Below, piece by piece: positions 1-7,073 of a stretch of DNA of 17,155 bases. The first letter of the stretch is position 1; every line of letters starts with the position of its first letter. Position numbers and translations under genes: made by a program. Under the pieces are notes generated by a model that was given only the letters and a program-made list of their open reading frames with translations, had not been told where the DNA came from and ran no database searches. The DNA is from Chloroflexota bacterium (lineage in GTDB: Bacteria; Chloroflexota; Anaerolineae; J036; Brachytrichaceae). The DNA lies in contig JAKALH010000016.1 of the NCBI GenBank assembly GCA_021813225.1, positions 1 through 17,155 of the forward strand, given 5' to 3'.

Positions 1-2
1 AC

Positions 3-902
3 ACCATCATCAATGACCCCGGTATATTCCGCATACCGGACCAGTACGATCCTACAAACCCGAATAAAGGGCAGCAGTTCGTATGCTGGATTTACGCGAT
101 TACCGGCGGCGGTCACGGTCCGCAGACGATTTCGGACGCCATTCGCAACTCGTGCGACACCTACTTTTACAAAGCGGTCGGCGGTTATCAGCCGGAGAAC
201 ATCCAGGGTATGGGACCCGACAAACTGGCGCAATGGGCACAGACTTTCGGCATATCGGAGACCAATAAGCTGGAGATTGGCGGCGGTCATGGCTTTGCCC
301 CTACCCCCGCCTGGAAGCGCAATACGTACGGCGACATCTGGACAACCGGCGACAGCTATAACTTCGCCATCGGCCAGGGCTTCATGGGCGCAACCCCCCT
401 GGAGATGGCTAATGTCATCGCCGCAATCGCCAATGGCGGGACGCTTTACCAGCCGCAGATCATTCATGATGTGGTGGACAGCAAGGGAAACATCATCAAA
501 CCGTTCCAGCCCAAGATCATCCGCCAGTTGCCGATATCGCAGGAGCACATTCAGCTCATCCAGAAGGCGCTCTTCGCCGTCGTAGACCGCGGCACGGCGG
601 TGCAGTCCAAAATACCCGGGTTCAACTACGCCGGAAAGACCGGCACCGCAGAGTTCTGCGATTACGAAGCCGTAAAGAGCGGCGTCTGTTATAACGGCAT
701 CAAATACCTTCCTACCCACGCATGGTTCCTGGCGTATGCCCCGTATGAAAATCCGCAGATTGCACTGGCGGTGTACATCTGGGATGGCGGACAGGGATCC
801 GGTGTTGCCGCTCCGGTGGCGCAACGCATCATCGCAAAGTACCTGAACATCCCCCTCGCGAATCCGATGCGGGTTCAGACGGTAAAAGGCACCTCCGAAT
901 AG
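3..902 (+). CDS. mrdA: Penicillin-binding protein 2 (peptidoglycan D,D-transpeptidase), 3' part
   Basis: The start lies outside the window; reading is open from base 3 to a TAG at 900-902, about 299 residues. This is the C-terminal half of the transpeptidase domain of a class B PBP, which cross-links peptidoglycan stem peptides during lateral wall growth, outside the membrane. Visible motifs are the second active-site motif as Ser-Cys-Asp followed by TYFY (codons 150-158, the SxN/SxD position typical of PBP2) and the KTGT motif at 636-647 followed by AEF. The SxxK nucleophile motif would be upstream and is not seen. The segment GQGFMGATPLEMANVIAAIA is typical of PBP2/PBP3. It is followed 65 bases later by minC and further on by rodA, the SEDS glycosyltransferase that partners PBP2, which favours PBP2 over a division PBP. 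Family call is firm; the mrdA name rests partly on context. Confidence 0.88.
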   Translation, partial: TIINDPGIFRIPDQYDPTNPNKGQQFVCWIYAITGGGHGPQTISDAIRNSCDTYFYKAVGGYQPENIQGMGPDKLAQWAQTFGISETNKLEIGGGHGFAPTPAWKRNTYGDIWTTGDSYNFAIGQGFMGATPLEMANVIAAIANGGTLYQPQIIHDVVDSKGNIIKPFQPKIIRQLPISQEHIQLIQKALFAVVDRGTAVQSKIPGFNYAGKTGTAEFCDYEAVKSGVCYNGIKYLPTHAWFLAYAPYENPQIALAVYIWDGGQGSGVAAPVAQRIIAKYLNIPLANPMRVQTVKGTSE

Positions 903-967
903 ACAGGTGCGCAGGGTTTGCGCGACGATTTACAATACGAAACACTCACACGCTTAACTGTCGCCGT

Positions 968-1669
968 ATGATCACGATAAAGGGCTTGCGCGAAGGACTA
1001 CTCATCGTGTTCGGTGAGGAACCCTGGCTGATCCAGATGCATGAACTGGAGGGGAAGCTGGAGGCTAACGCCCATTTTTTCAAGGGCGGAAGAATAGCGC
1101 TCGACGCCAAATCGCTAGTGCTGACAGTGGACGACCTGCAGCGCGTCATTGCGTTACTCACTAAGTATGAAGTCAACATCTGGGCTATTCTTGCGCAGAA
1201 TGAAATAACTTCGGCGCGCGCTCAGAAACTGGGCCTGGCGACAACCATAGCGACGCCGCCCAGGGAGGCTGCCAGACAGGACAATGGCGAGCCTGCCGAG
1301 GAATATGCCGTCGGCAGCCCCGAAGCAGAAGGCACCGATGGTCTGCTGGTGCGGCGTCGCGTCAGATCGGGCCAGGTGCTGCGGCATCCGGGGCATATCG
1401 TCGTCATTGGGGATGTCAATCCCGGGGCGCAACTGATTGCGGGCGGCGATATCATTGTTTGGGGTAAGTTACAGGGACTGGCGCACGCCGGGGCATTGGG
1501 AGACCCCAATGCGGTAATTTGTGCGTTAGAATTAGCACCGAACCTGCTGAGAATCGCCGATGCGGCGCGGAGTTCGTTGAGTGTTCCCAAACGTGAACAC
1601 AACAAGCATCCGGAAATGGCGAAAATCGACCATCAGGAGATCAAGATTGTTGCCTGGCAGGAAAAGTGA
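968..1669 (+). CDS. minC: Septum site-determining protein MinC
   Basis: 233 residues, a normal MinC length. MinC is the FtsZ antagonist that MinD recruits to the membrane to block septa away from mid-cell. The N-terminal FtsZ-interacting domain covers about residues 1-90 (starting ITIKGLREGLLIVF), followed by a charged linker (about 95-125). The C-terminal beta-helix domain carries the hallmark RSGQ (133-136), GDVNPGAQLIAGGDI (148-162) and G-KLQGLAHAG (166-175), the dimer and MinD-binding face. The ATG at 968 is the natural start because the domain begins right after it, although no clear Shine-Dalgarno sequence precedes it. It lies 65 bases after the PBP2 gene and 68 before minD, probably in one transcript; a TACAAT at 931-936 could be a weak internal -10, but no good -35 is seen. 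Confidence 0.93.
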   Translation: MITIKGLREGLLIVFGEEPWLIQMHELEGKLEANAHFFKGGRIALDAKSLVLTVDDLQRVIALLTKYEVNIWAILAQNEITSARAQKLGLATTIATPPREAARQDNGEPAEEYAVGSPEAEGTDGLLVRRRVRSGQVLRHPGHIVVIGDVNPGAQLIAGGDIIVWGKLQGLAHAGALGDPNAVICALELAPNLLRIADAARSSLSVPKREHNKHPEMAKIDHQEIKIVAWQEK

Positions 1670-1737
1670 CCGACAATCCAGCATGCATGGCAATTGCTCC
1701 GACGGCCATCGTGCACATAAGTTGGAATGGTAACTGA

Positions 1738-2523
1738 ATGCATCCGATAGTCGTTACGATCACTTCCGGTAAAGGCGGCGTGGGGAAGACGACCTGCGCG
1801 GCGAACACAGGTTGCGCTTTGGCATTGCTTCAGAAAAAGGTCGTCGTCATTGACGGCGATATCGGCCTGCGCAACCTGGATATAGTCATGGGCCTGGAGA
1901 ACCGCATCGTCTATGATTCCGTCGATGTGATAGAAGGGCGCTGCCGGCTGCGGCAGGCGCTCATCCGCGATAAGCGGGCGCCGGAGCTGTACCTGCTCCC
2001 CACCGCACAGACACGCGACAAGACGGCGATCAGCCCACAACAGATGGTGCAATTGTGTGATGAGCTTCGGAAAGAGTTTGACTTCATCATCATCGACTCG
2101 CCGGCCGGAATCGAACAGGGATTTCATACCTGCCTGGCGCCGGCCAATCGGGTGCTGATCGTCACGAATCCTGAGGTGTCATCGGTGCGCGATTCGGATC
2201 GCGTGATCGGGCTGGTCGAATCTCAGGAAAAAGGGCCGGCACATCTCATTATCAATCGGCTGGTAAAAAGCCGCGTAAAGCGGCAGGAGATGCTGTCGAT
2301 GGAGGACATCGTGGAAGTCCTCTCGACCGAAGTCATCGGCGTCGTTCCGGAAGATGAGAACATCCTGATGTCCACTAACCGCGGTCATCCGGTAGCATTG
2401 AACGGACAGACGCCAGCGGCAATGGCATTTCATGACATCGCGCGTCGCTTAAGCGGCGAGGACGTGCCGTTACAGGTTCAGCAATCCACCTCGTTTATCA
2501 AGAGACTGTTTGGAAGAGGATGA
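1738..2523 (+). CDS. minD: Septum site-determining ATPase MinD
   Basis: 261 residues. MinD is a ParA/MRP-family deviant Walker ATPase that binds the membrane as an ATP dimer, carries MinC and is released by MinE. The deviant Walker A motif is GKGGVGKTT at residues 11-19, with the signature lysine at 12. Other signatures are DGDIGLRNLD (39-48), IIIDSPAGIEQGF (117-129) and the VTNPE segment (142-146). The C-terminus ends in the amphipathic membrane-targeting helix TSFIKRLFGRG (251-261), so the protein is intact. The last codon and stop overlap the minE start as ATGA at 2520-2523, indicating translational coupling. Spacing from minC is 68 bases. Confidence 0.96.
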   Translation: MHPIVVTITSGKGGVGKTTCAANTGCALALLQKKVVVIDGDIGLRNLDIVMGLENRIVYDSVDVIEGRCRLRQALIRDKRAPELYLLPTAQTRDKTAISPQQMVQLCDELRKEFDFIIIDSPAGIEQGFHTCLAPANRVLIVTNPEVSSVRDSDRVIGLVESQEKGPAHLIINRLVKSRVKRQEMLSMEDIVEVLSTEVIGVVPEDENILMSTNRGHPVALNGQTPAAMAFHDIARRLSGEDVPLQVQQSTSFIKRLFGRG

Positions 2524-2801
2524 ACGCACTAAAGCAGTTGTTCAAGGGACGTAACAGCGCCGATACCGCTAAACAGCGGTTACGCTTTGTGCTGATCCAC
2601 GATCGCGCTGAAATCCCGCCGGGTGTACTCGACCTCATCAAAGACGACATCATCGCAGTGATTTCAAGGCGACTGCCGATCGACCGCTCCAGCGTCAGCG
2701 TCAATATCGATGTCGCCGGCGAGGAAAACCGCCTGCTGGTCGATATTCCCCTGCTTGCCGAATCCCGGCGCCGCCCGGACGGCGCCAAAAGACAACTGTA
2801 A
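2520..2801 (+). CDS. minE: Cell division topological specificity factor MinE
   Basis: 93 residues, normal for MinE. MinE stimulates MinD ATPase and drives Min redistribution, freeing mid-cell for FtsZ assembly. The N-terminal amphipathic membrane anchor (about 1-10, LKQLFKGR) is followed by the MinD-interacting stretch AKQRLRFVLIHDRAEI (residues 17-32), then the dimeric topological specificity domain, with PPGVLDLIKDDIIAVISRRL, and a C-terminal strand around VDIPL. Its ATG shares ATGA with the minD stop. The presence of MinE, rather than a DivIVA/MinJ arrangement, implies an oscillating or self-patterning Min system in this organism (inference). It is followed after 12 bases by rodA. Confidence 0.95.
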   Translation: MNALKQLFKGRNSADTAKQRLRFVLIHDRAEIPPGVLDLIKDDIIAVISRRLPIDRSSVSVNIDVAGEENRLLVDIPLLAESRRRPDGAKRQL

Positions 2802-2813
2802 GACACGTAATTC

Positions 2814-3914
2814 ATGCCTGACAAACGCTTATGGCGGCACTTTGACTATCTGCTGCTGATCGGAATGACTCTGCTATTGATCGCCGGGATCGCCATGATC
2901 TACAGCGCTTCACGCGGCGACCCCCAGCTCGTACGAACCCCTATCGACCAGGCGATCACGGGGCTGATTGGCCTGGTGGTGCTGCTCGCCATCAGCATCG
3001 TCGACTACACCCTGTATAAAAGCGTGGCCATCCCGATCTATGCAGTGACGCTGCTCTCGCTCGTCGCTGTATTATTTGTCGGCACCGAGCGCTTTGGCGC
3101 GCGCCGCTGGTTTGTATTCGGGGGGTTCGATGTGCAACCCGGCGAGGTAGCCAAACTCACACTCGGTATTGTCCTCGCCAAATTCGTGGCTGACAGGCAG
3201 GGAAAGCGTCCATACTTTGAGACGGTATTGCTCTCTTTTCTGATAATACTGCCCTGTCTCGTACTGATCCTACGCCAGCCCAGCCTGAGCAGCGCGTTCA
3301 TCATCCTGTTCATGTGGCTCGCCGTGATATTCGTCGGTGGTATCGAGCGCCAGCATGTCGTCATCATCAGCATCGCGGCTGTCGCGATGGTTCTCCTCGT
3401 CGTCCAACTGGGATTGATACAACCTTATCAGATTGATCGCTTTCAGCAACTGCTTGGCATCAACGTCGCACACGGGGACAAGTTCCAGTCCGATCAGGCA
3501 CTCATCGCACTGGGGTCAGGCGGGTGGCTGGGACAGGGTTTTGGCAAGGGCCAACAGAGCCAGTTGCGATTCCTGCCCGTGCGCCATACCGATTTCATCT
3601 TCTCGGTCATCGGAGAGGAGTTAGGTCTGGTTGGATCGCTGGTTTTCATGCTGCTGCTGATGTTCATCATCTACAGGTCGCTGCGAGCCGCCTGGCTGGC
3701 GCGCGACACCTTCGGAAGACTGCTATGCGTCAGCATTGGCGCGGTGCTGTTTCTGCAGACATATATCAACCTGGGTATGCAGGTAGGAATCATGCCTGTA
3801 ACCGGCGTGGTGTTGCCCTTTGTCAGTTATGGCCGCAGCAACCTGCTGGCGGCAATGTCCGCCCTCGGTATCGTAGAGAGCGTAGTGATGCGCTACAGGA
3901 GCCTGCAGTTCTAG
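2814..3914 (+). CDS. rodA: SEDS peptidoglycan glycosyltransferase RodA
   Basis: 366 residues with about ten hydrophobic segments, a complete SEDS (RodA/FtsW/SpoVE) protein that polymerises lipid II into glycan strands for cell elongation together with PBP2. Hallmarks are ARRWF (96-100), the large extracellular loop ending in LRFLPVRHTDFIFSVIGEEL with the catalytic Asp at 260, and the late GIMPVTGVVLPFVSYG block (325-340). The loop form QSQLRFLPVRHTDFIF is RodA-like rather than FtsW-like, in agreement with the PBP2 gene upstream. Two positions deviate: the usual QPDLGT motif reads QPSLSS (155-160), and SYGGS reads SYGRS (338-342). The gene starts 12 bases after minE, without an obvious Shine-Dalgarno, and ends in TAG directly abutting the converging rsfS stop. 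Confidence 0.92.
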   Translation: MPDKRLWRHFDYLLLIGMTLLLIAGIAMIYSASRGDPQLVRTPIDQAITGLIGLVVLLAISIVDYTLYKSVAIPIYAVTLLSLVAVLFVGTERFGARRWFVFGGFDVQPGEVAKLTLGIVLAKFVADRQGKRPYFETVLLSFLIILPCLVLILRQPSLSSAFIILFMWLAVIFVGGIERQHVVIISIAAVAMVLLVVQLGLIQPYQIDRFQQLLGINVAHGDKFQSDQALIALGSGGWLGQGFGKGQQSQLRFLPVRHTDFIFSVIGEELGLVGSLVFMLLLMFIIYRSLRAAWLARDTFGRLLCVSIGAVLFLQTYINLGMQVGIMPVTGVVLPFVSYGRSNLLAAMSALGIVESVVMRYRSLQF

Positions 3915-4292
3915 CTACTGCATCCGCAACAGCACGGGGGCATTCGCCCACAACGCCTCGAGATTATAGTAGCTGCGCAGTGATGGCGTGAATATATGCA
4001 CTACAACATCCCCATAATCAAGCAGCACCCATCCCGTTTCACCGCTGCCCTCTATATGCCGGGGCCGGATGCCGTGTGCTTTTCGAATCATGTCGACTAT
4101 GCTCTCGCTGATTGCTTCGAGTTGCCTGTCCACGGCACCGGAACATACGACGAAGAAATCCGTTACGGAGGAGAGCCGACGCAGATCGAGAAGGATGATA
4201 TCGTGGCCTTTCTTGTCCTCGGCTGCGTCCACAGCAAGCCGGGCAACTGTCAACGCATTGACGGCGGTATGAGGATTCAAACTGGAATTCAA
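3915..4292 (-). CDS. rsfS: Ribosome silencing factor RsfS (Iojap/DUF143 family)
   Basis: 125 residues from a TTG at 4292. RsfS binds ribosomal protein uL14 and blocks subunit joining when nutrients are scarce. Family signatures are clear: AAEDKKGHDIILLDLR (about 23-38), VTDFFVVCSG (43-52), DRQLEAI (55-61), the ETGWVLLDYGDVVVHIF block (about 85-101) and YYNLEALW (108-115). The start is uncertain: there is no in-frame ATG or GTG upstream before a stop, and no Shine-Dalgarno just before the TTG. A strong AGGAGA lies at 4333-4328 (minus strand), exactly 6 bases before an in-frame ATA at 4322; starting there would add ten residues. The gene converges on rodA with zero intergenic bases. Confidence 0.9.
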   Translation of the reverse strand: MNSSLNPHTAVNALTVARLAVDAAEDKKGHDIILLDLRRLSSVTDFFVVCSGAVDRQLEAISESIVDMIRKAHGIRPRHIEGSGETGWVLLDYGDVVVHIFTPSLRSYYNLEALWANAPVLLRMQ

Positions 4293-4359
4293 CGCACTTG
4301 AAATTTGGGTTTGCGATTCTATAGTTATCTCCTGTTCGGACGATATTGGTCTCTAATTC

Positions 4360-4365
4360 ATTATA
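4360..4365 (-). promoter_or_regulatory. Putative -10 element for rsfS
   Basis: On the minus strand a perfect TATAAT reads from 4365 down to 4360, predicting transcription from about 4353, 20 bases before the AGGAGA at 4333-4328. The -35 is poor (CGTACA at a 16-base spacing). It overlaps by two bases a plus-strand TATACT (4364-4369). This is sequence resemblance only. Confidence 0.4.
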
Positions 4366-4369
4366 TACT
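4364..4369 (+). promoter_or_regulatory. Putative -10 element for the Amt-like gene
   Basis: TATACT at 4364-4369 predicts transcription from about 4376, two bases before the ATG at 4378, so the mRNA would be leaderless or nearly so. That fits the lack of any Shine-Dalgarno before this ATG. No convincing -35 is seen. The element overlaps the minus-strand TATAAT, so the two divergent promoters could exclude each other. Confidence 0.3.
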
Positions 4370-4377
4370 TCGCTGGT

Positions 4378-6084
4378 ATGTTGTACGCAGGTCTGCTGTC
4401 ACTGCTGATGCCCACAGGCATCTGGTTACTACAGTCAGCAGCGACACCACGAGATCAGGAAGCGCGTGTCGCTGCAACCGGCCTGCTTGTCCTGGTAACA
4501 GCGGCCTTGGCCTATATTGCAACCGGCTTCGCCATTATGTTTGGTGGTATTGGTAATTTACTGCATACCCCGGAATTTGGCGGATATACCCACGTGGTTG
4601 CTCTCCCTGTCATCGATCAAAATTGGGGCTTATTTGGGCTGCACGGTTTTTTCCTGTCAGATGCCGCTAATGTAAAAGTATTCGCGCTGCTTATCAGCTA
4701 CCTGCCGCTTTCTATCTCAAGCGCTATGCTGATGTCCAGCGCGCTGGGCACACGCGCACGGCTGTCTGTCCACCTGGTTTTTGCAGCCGTTATCAGCGGT
4801 GTGCTATTTCCCGTAACAGGCTACTGGCTGTGGGGCGGCGGCTGGTTGGCAGCGCTCGGCACGAATCTCAATCTGGGGCATGGCGCTGTTGATATTGGCG
4901 GTCTGAGCAGCGCTGCCCTGGTGGCGGGCAGCGCCGGTCTGGCCTGGCTCGTATTAGGCCCGCGTCGCGCTTATCAAGAGAACCCGCAACTGCCCGATAC
5001 TCACTTCCCGTTCCGAGCGGTAAGCGGTATTGTGCTCCTGCTGATTGGCAGTGTGTCATATGTCGCTGGCAATCCGCTGTACCCACAAAGCGCAGTGACA
5101 GCAATCAACGTCATGGCGCTGAATAGCCTGGTCGCTGTAAGCATGGCAATCATGCTTGCGGTTGCATATTCGGTATTTGCCAGCCGCCGGATTGATGTCC
5201 TGCTGGCATCACGGGCCGCCCTGGCAGCACTCATCCTGGTCGGCATGGGCGGATTTCTGCTCCCGCCGTGGACAGCAGTGATGGCAGCTTTGATTGCAGT
5301 TGCATTGTCCACCATTGGCTACTTCTACATCAACGAAGTATTACGCCTGCAGGACGATGCAGGAGCGATCAGCGCCTGGATCGCACCCGCGCTTTTTGGC
5401 GCCCTCCTATCCGGTCTATTTGCAAGCGGCTCCTTTACTGCCGGCTGGAACGGCGTCGGCACAGATGGTTATCTGGGTATTACCAATCTCGGCGTTACAG
5501 GCGCACTTCCCGGTAGCGCTGTTACAGGTGATCCGGGCCAGTTGACGGCACAGATCACATCGTCGCTGGTTCTGCTTGCGTTTTCCACGGTCGCTGCTCT
5601 GCCGGTGGCGTGGCTGCTACGGGTCATTGGCGCTCGCCGCCCAGTTGTTTCGCAACCGGAAATGATGCCGCTTGGAAAGTCCGATGCGGTAACGGCTGAC
5701 ATCGGTGTAGCCGTACCTGTTGCTGCACCTCGACCAGCGGTTGTACCGGCTGCTGCTGCCGAGGGAGAGACTGCTGAACAGCATATCATTCCGTCAGCAG
5801 CAACGCAATCGTCAATCCTGCAACCCGAAGCAGCACCATCAGTGAATCAGTTACCGCCCGTTCCTGAGCAGAAGATCACACCGGTTGCACGCCAAAACGG
5901 CGCAAGCTGGTTTGATAAGCTGCGCGCCTTACGCAATCGGAACACACAACCCGACGCCCCAGTACAGCCGCGCTATGTGGCGTACCCGACGCGAGCAGGC
6001 GGCAGGAGGATATTGATGCGCCCGATATCGAAAGCCGCCGGCGAACCTCCAGCCGGCACTGAGGGCAGCAAGCCCGCTTCCTAG
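4378..6084 (+). CDS. Divergent ammonium transporter (Amt/Mep/Rh)-like membrane protein lacking the pore histidines
   Basis: 568 residues: a hydrophobic part of about 420 residues with 10-11 membrane segments, then a tail of about 145 residues rich in Ala, Pro and Val that ends basic. The Amt fold is recognisable from GYWLWGGGWLAALG (148-161), which keeps the conserved Trp, from HGAVDIGG (168-175), which keeps the structural Asp, and from the segment LQDDAGAISAWIAPALFGAL (324-343). At the E. coli AmtB His168 position, by ungapped alignment from the Asp, this protein has Ala180; the His318 region (326-349) has no histidine at all. The twin-His pair that lines the conduction path is therefore gone. 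No glnK/PII gene is adjacent. Possible roles are a channel for another solute, a sensor, or a non-transporting relative; ammonium transport should not be assumed. The ATG at 4378 fits the first membrane helix. The stop overlaps that of the converging glycosyltransferase. Confidence 0.75.
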   Translation: MLYAGLLSLLMPTGIWLLQSAATPRDQEARVAATGLLVLVTAALAYIATGFAIMFGGIGNLLHTPEFGGYTHVVALPVIDQNWGLFGLHGFFLSDAANVKVFALLISYLPLSISSAMLMSSALGTRARLSVHLVFAAVISGVLFPVTGYWLWGGGWLAALGTNLNLGHGAVDIGGLSSAALVAGSAGLAWLVLGPRRAYQENPQLPDTHFPFRAVSGIVLLLIGSVSYVAGNPLYPQSAVTAINVMALNSLVAVSMAIMLAVAYSVFASRRIDVLLASRAALAALILVGMGGFLLPPWTAVMAALIAVALSTIGYFYINEVLRLQDDAGAISAWIAPALFGALLSGLFASGSFTAGWNGVGTDGYLGITNLGVTGALPGSAVTGDPGQLTAQITSSLVLLAFSTVAALPVAWLLRVIGARRPVVSQPEMMPLGKSDAVTADIGVAVPVAAPRPAVVPAAAAEGETAEQHIIPSAATQSSILQPEAAPSVNQLPPVPEQKITPVARQNGASWFDKLRALRNRNTQPDAPVQPRYVAYPTRAGGRRILMRPISKAAGEPPAGTEGSKPAS

Positions 6085-6881
6085 CCGGCTGCCGAAGTGC
6101 GCCACAGTCGAGCCAGACGGCGATACATCTCAAACTGGTAATATGCCAGCAGCAGGCTCAGGCGCATGCCATGCAGCCCGTCTTTATATCCCGCGAGTTG
6201 CACGAAGCGGCGCCTGAACTCGCGCAAGGGCTGCAGGATGTAATTGCGCGCCTTCGGCCGGATACCCTTCTTATACATGATGCCTGCCTCCAGTTGTGCA
6301 TACCTGCGCTGTTTATCGTGGAATTGCGCAATGGAGTCATAGTTATAGTGTGTCAGGGTATTTCGCAGGTATCCCATGGCGCCCGTAAACACAGCGACTT
6401 CGTGCACCTCGCGCTGCGGATCGAATGCCGCGCGGCCCACCCTGAACAGGCGGGCCTGATAGTCCGGAAACCAGCCTGCTCCACGTGTCAGTCGACCGAA
6501 AAGAAAGTTGTCACGCGGGACAGCCCAGACTGGATGCTCGTCGGTGCGGATGACACTGCGGATTTCTCCTGATAAGGCATCGGTACAGCGTTCGTCGGCA
6601 TCGACAAAGAATACCCAGTCGATATCGACCGCTGCAAGTGCCGCATTGCGCTGTTGGGCGAAATTGCTGAATGGATGCTGCATCAACGTCGCGCCGGCGC
6701 GGGTCGCCAGCGAGGCGGTCTGGTCGCTTGAGTGTGAGTCAAACACGATCAGTTTATCTGCCCAGCGCAGTGTGTCCAGGCACGCGACAATATGGCGTTG
6801 TTCATTGTAGGTCAGCACAATCGCCGCCACCTGAGGTGCCAGAACTGCCGCATTTTGATCGTTCATGCCGTTTGGCCACAT
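6081..6881 (-). CDS. Family 2 glycosyltransferase (WaaE/KdtX-like)
   Basis: 266 residues from the ATG at 6881. The GT-A fold starts with VAAIVLTYNEQRHIVACLDTL (about 18-38); DSHSSDQT (48-55) and the metal-binding FFVDADER (91-98, Asp-Ala-Asp) are the nucleotide-sugar motifs. The middle part (WFPDYQARLFRV, then QREVHE) resembles the beta-1,4-glucosyltransferase group that acts on lipopolysaccharide core or related glycans, with an amphipathic C-terminus likely to touch the membrane. The donor and acceptor cannot be read from sequence. The start at 6881 is preferred because AAAGG lies about 5 bases upstream. An in-frame ATG at 6974 would run into the tRNA-Cys gene, and a further ATG lies at 6866. 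It converges on the Amt-like gene, the two stops sharing CTAG at 6081-6084. Confidence 0.87.
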   Translation of the reverse strand: MWPNGMNDQNAAVLAPQVAAIVLTYNEQRHIVACLDTLRWADKLIVFDSHSSDQTASLATRAGATLMQHPFSNFAQQRNAALAAVDIDWVFFVDADERCTDALSGEIRSVIRTDEHPVWAVPRDNFLFGRLTRGAGWFPDYQARLFRVGRAAFDPQREVHEVAVFTGAMGYLRNTLTHYNYDSIAQFHDKQRRYAQLEAGIMYKKGIRPKARNYILQPLREFRRRFVQLAGYKDGLHGMRLSLLLAYYQFEMYRRLARLWRTSAAG

Positions 6882-6900
6882 TGGTTGCCTTTTGCGGGTC

Positions 6901-6929
6901 TTCCCAGATTCGTCGTTTTGCGGTATTAT
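6901..6929 (+). promoter_or_regulatory. Putative promoter of tRNA-Cys
   Basis: TATTAT at 6924-6929 (five of six matches to the -10 consensus) is preceded, at a 17-base spacing, by TTCCCA at 6901-6906 (four of six matches to TTGACA). The predicted start near 6936 lies about 13 bases before the mature tRNA. The element lies over the 5' region of the glycosyltransferase gene on the other strand. Confidence 0.4.
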
Positions 6930-6948
6930 CTGATGGCTAAAACGTCGA

Positions 6949-7020
6949 GGCGACGTGGCCAAGTGGTAAGGCAAGGGTCTGCAAAACCCTTATTCATGGG
7001 TTCGATTCCCATCGTCGCCT
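6949..7020 (+). tRNA. trnC: tRNA-Cys (anticodon GCA)
   Basis: A 72-base cloverleaf. The acceptor stem GGCGACG (6949-6955) pairs perfectly with CGTCGCC (7013-7019), followed by the U discriminator at 7020 that is diagnostic of tRNA-Cys. The anticodon stem AGGGT/ACCCT (6974-6978, 6986-6990) encloses the loop CTGCAAA with anticodon GCA at 6981-6983. The T arm ATGGG/CCCAT encloses TTCGATT (6996-7012). The D arm contains GGTAAGGC. CCA is not encoded, so it must be added after transcription. Confidence 0.97.
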
Positions 7021-7073
7021 TTGAATCCTTCAGCAGTTAAGCACCCTCGCCCTGCCCTCCAGTGATCGCCTTT

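Noticed and set aside
1633..2127. Minus-strand reading frame of 164 codons across minC/minD
   Set aside because: Antisense shadow; minD is certain on the plus strand with Walker motifs in the same interval.
2565..2580. Perfect inverted repeat ACCGCT-AAAC-AGCGGT as a terminator or operator
   Set aside because: It lies inside the minE coding region (the conserved TAKQR segment), has no T-run, and is short enough to arise by chance.
6882..6974. Upstream extension of the glycosyltransferase to an ATG at 6974
   Set aside because: It would overlap the tRNA-Cys gene and adds a basic, non-family segment; the ATG at 6881 has its own Shine-Dalgarno.
7021..7073. T-run (CTTTTTATT) after tRNA-Cys as an intrinsic terminator
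   Set aside because: No GC-rich hairpin of useful length could be formed directly upstream of the T-run.
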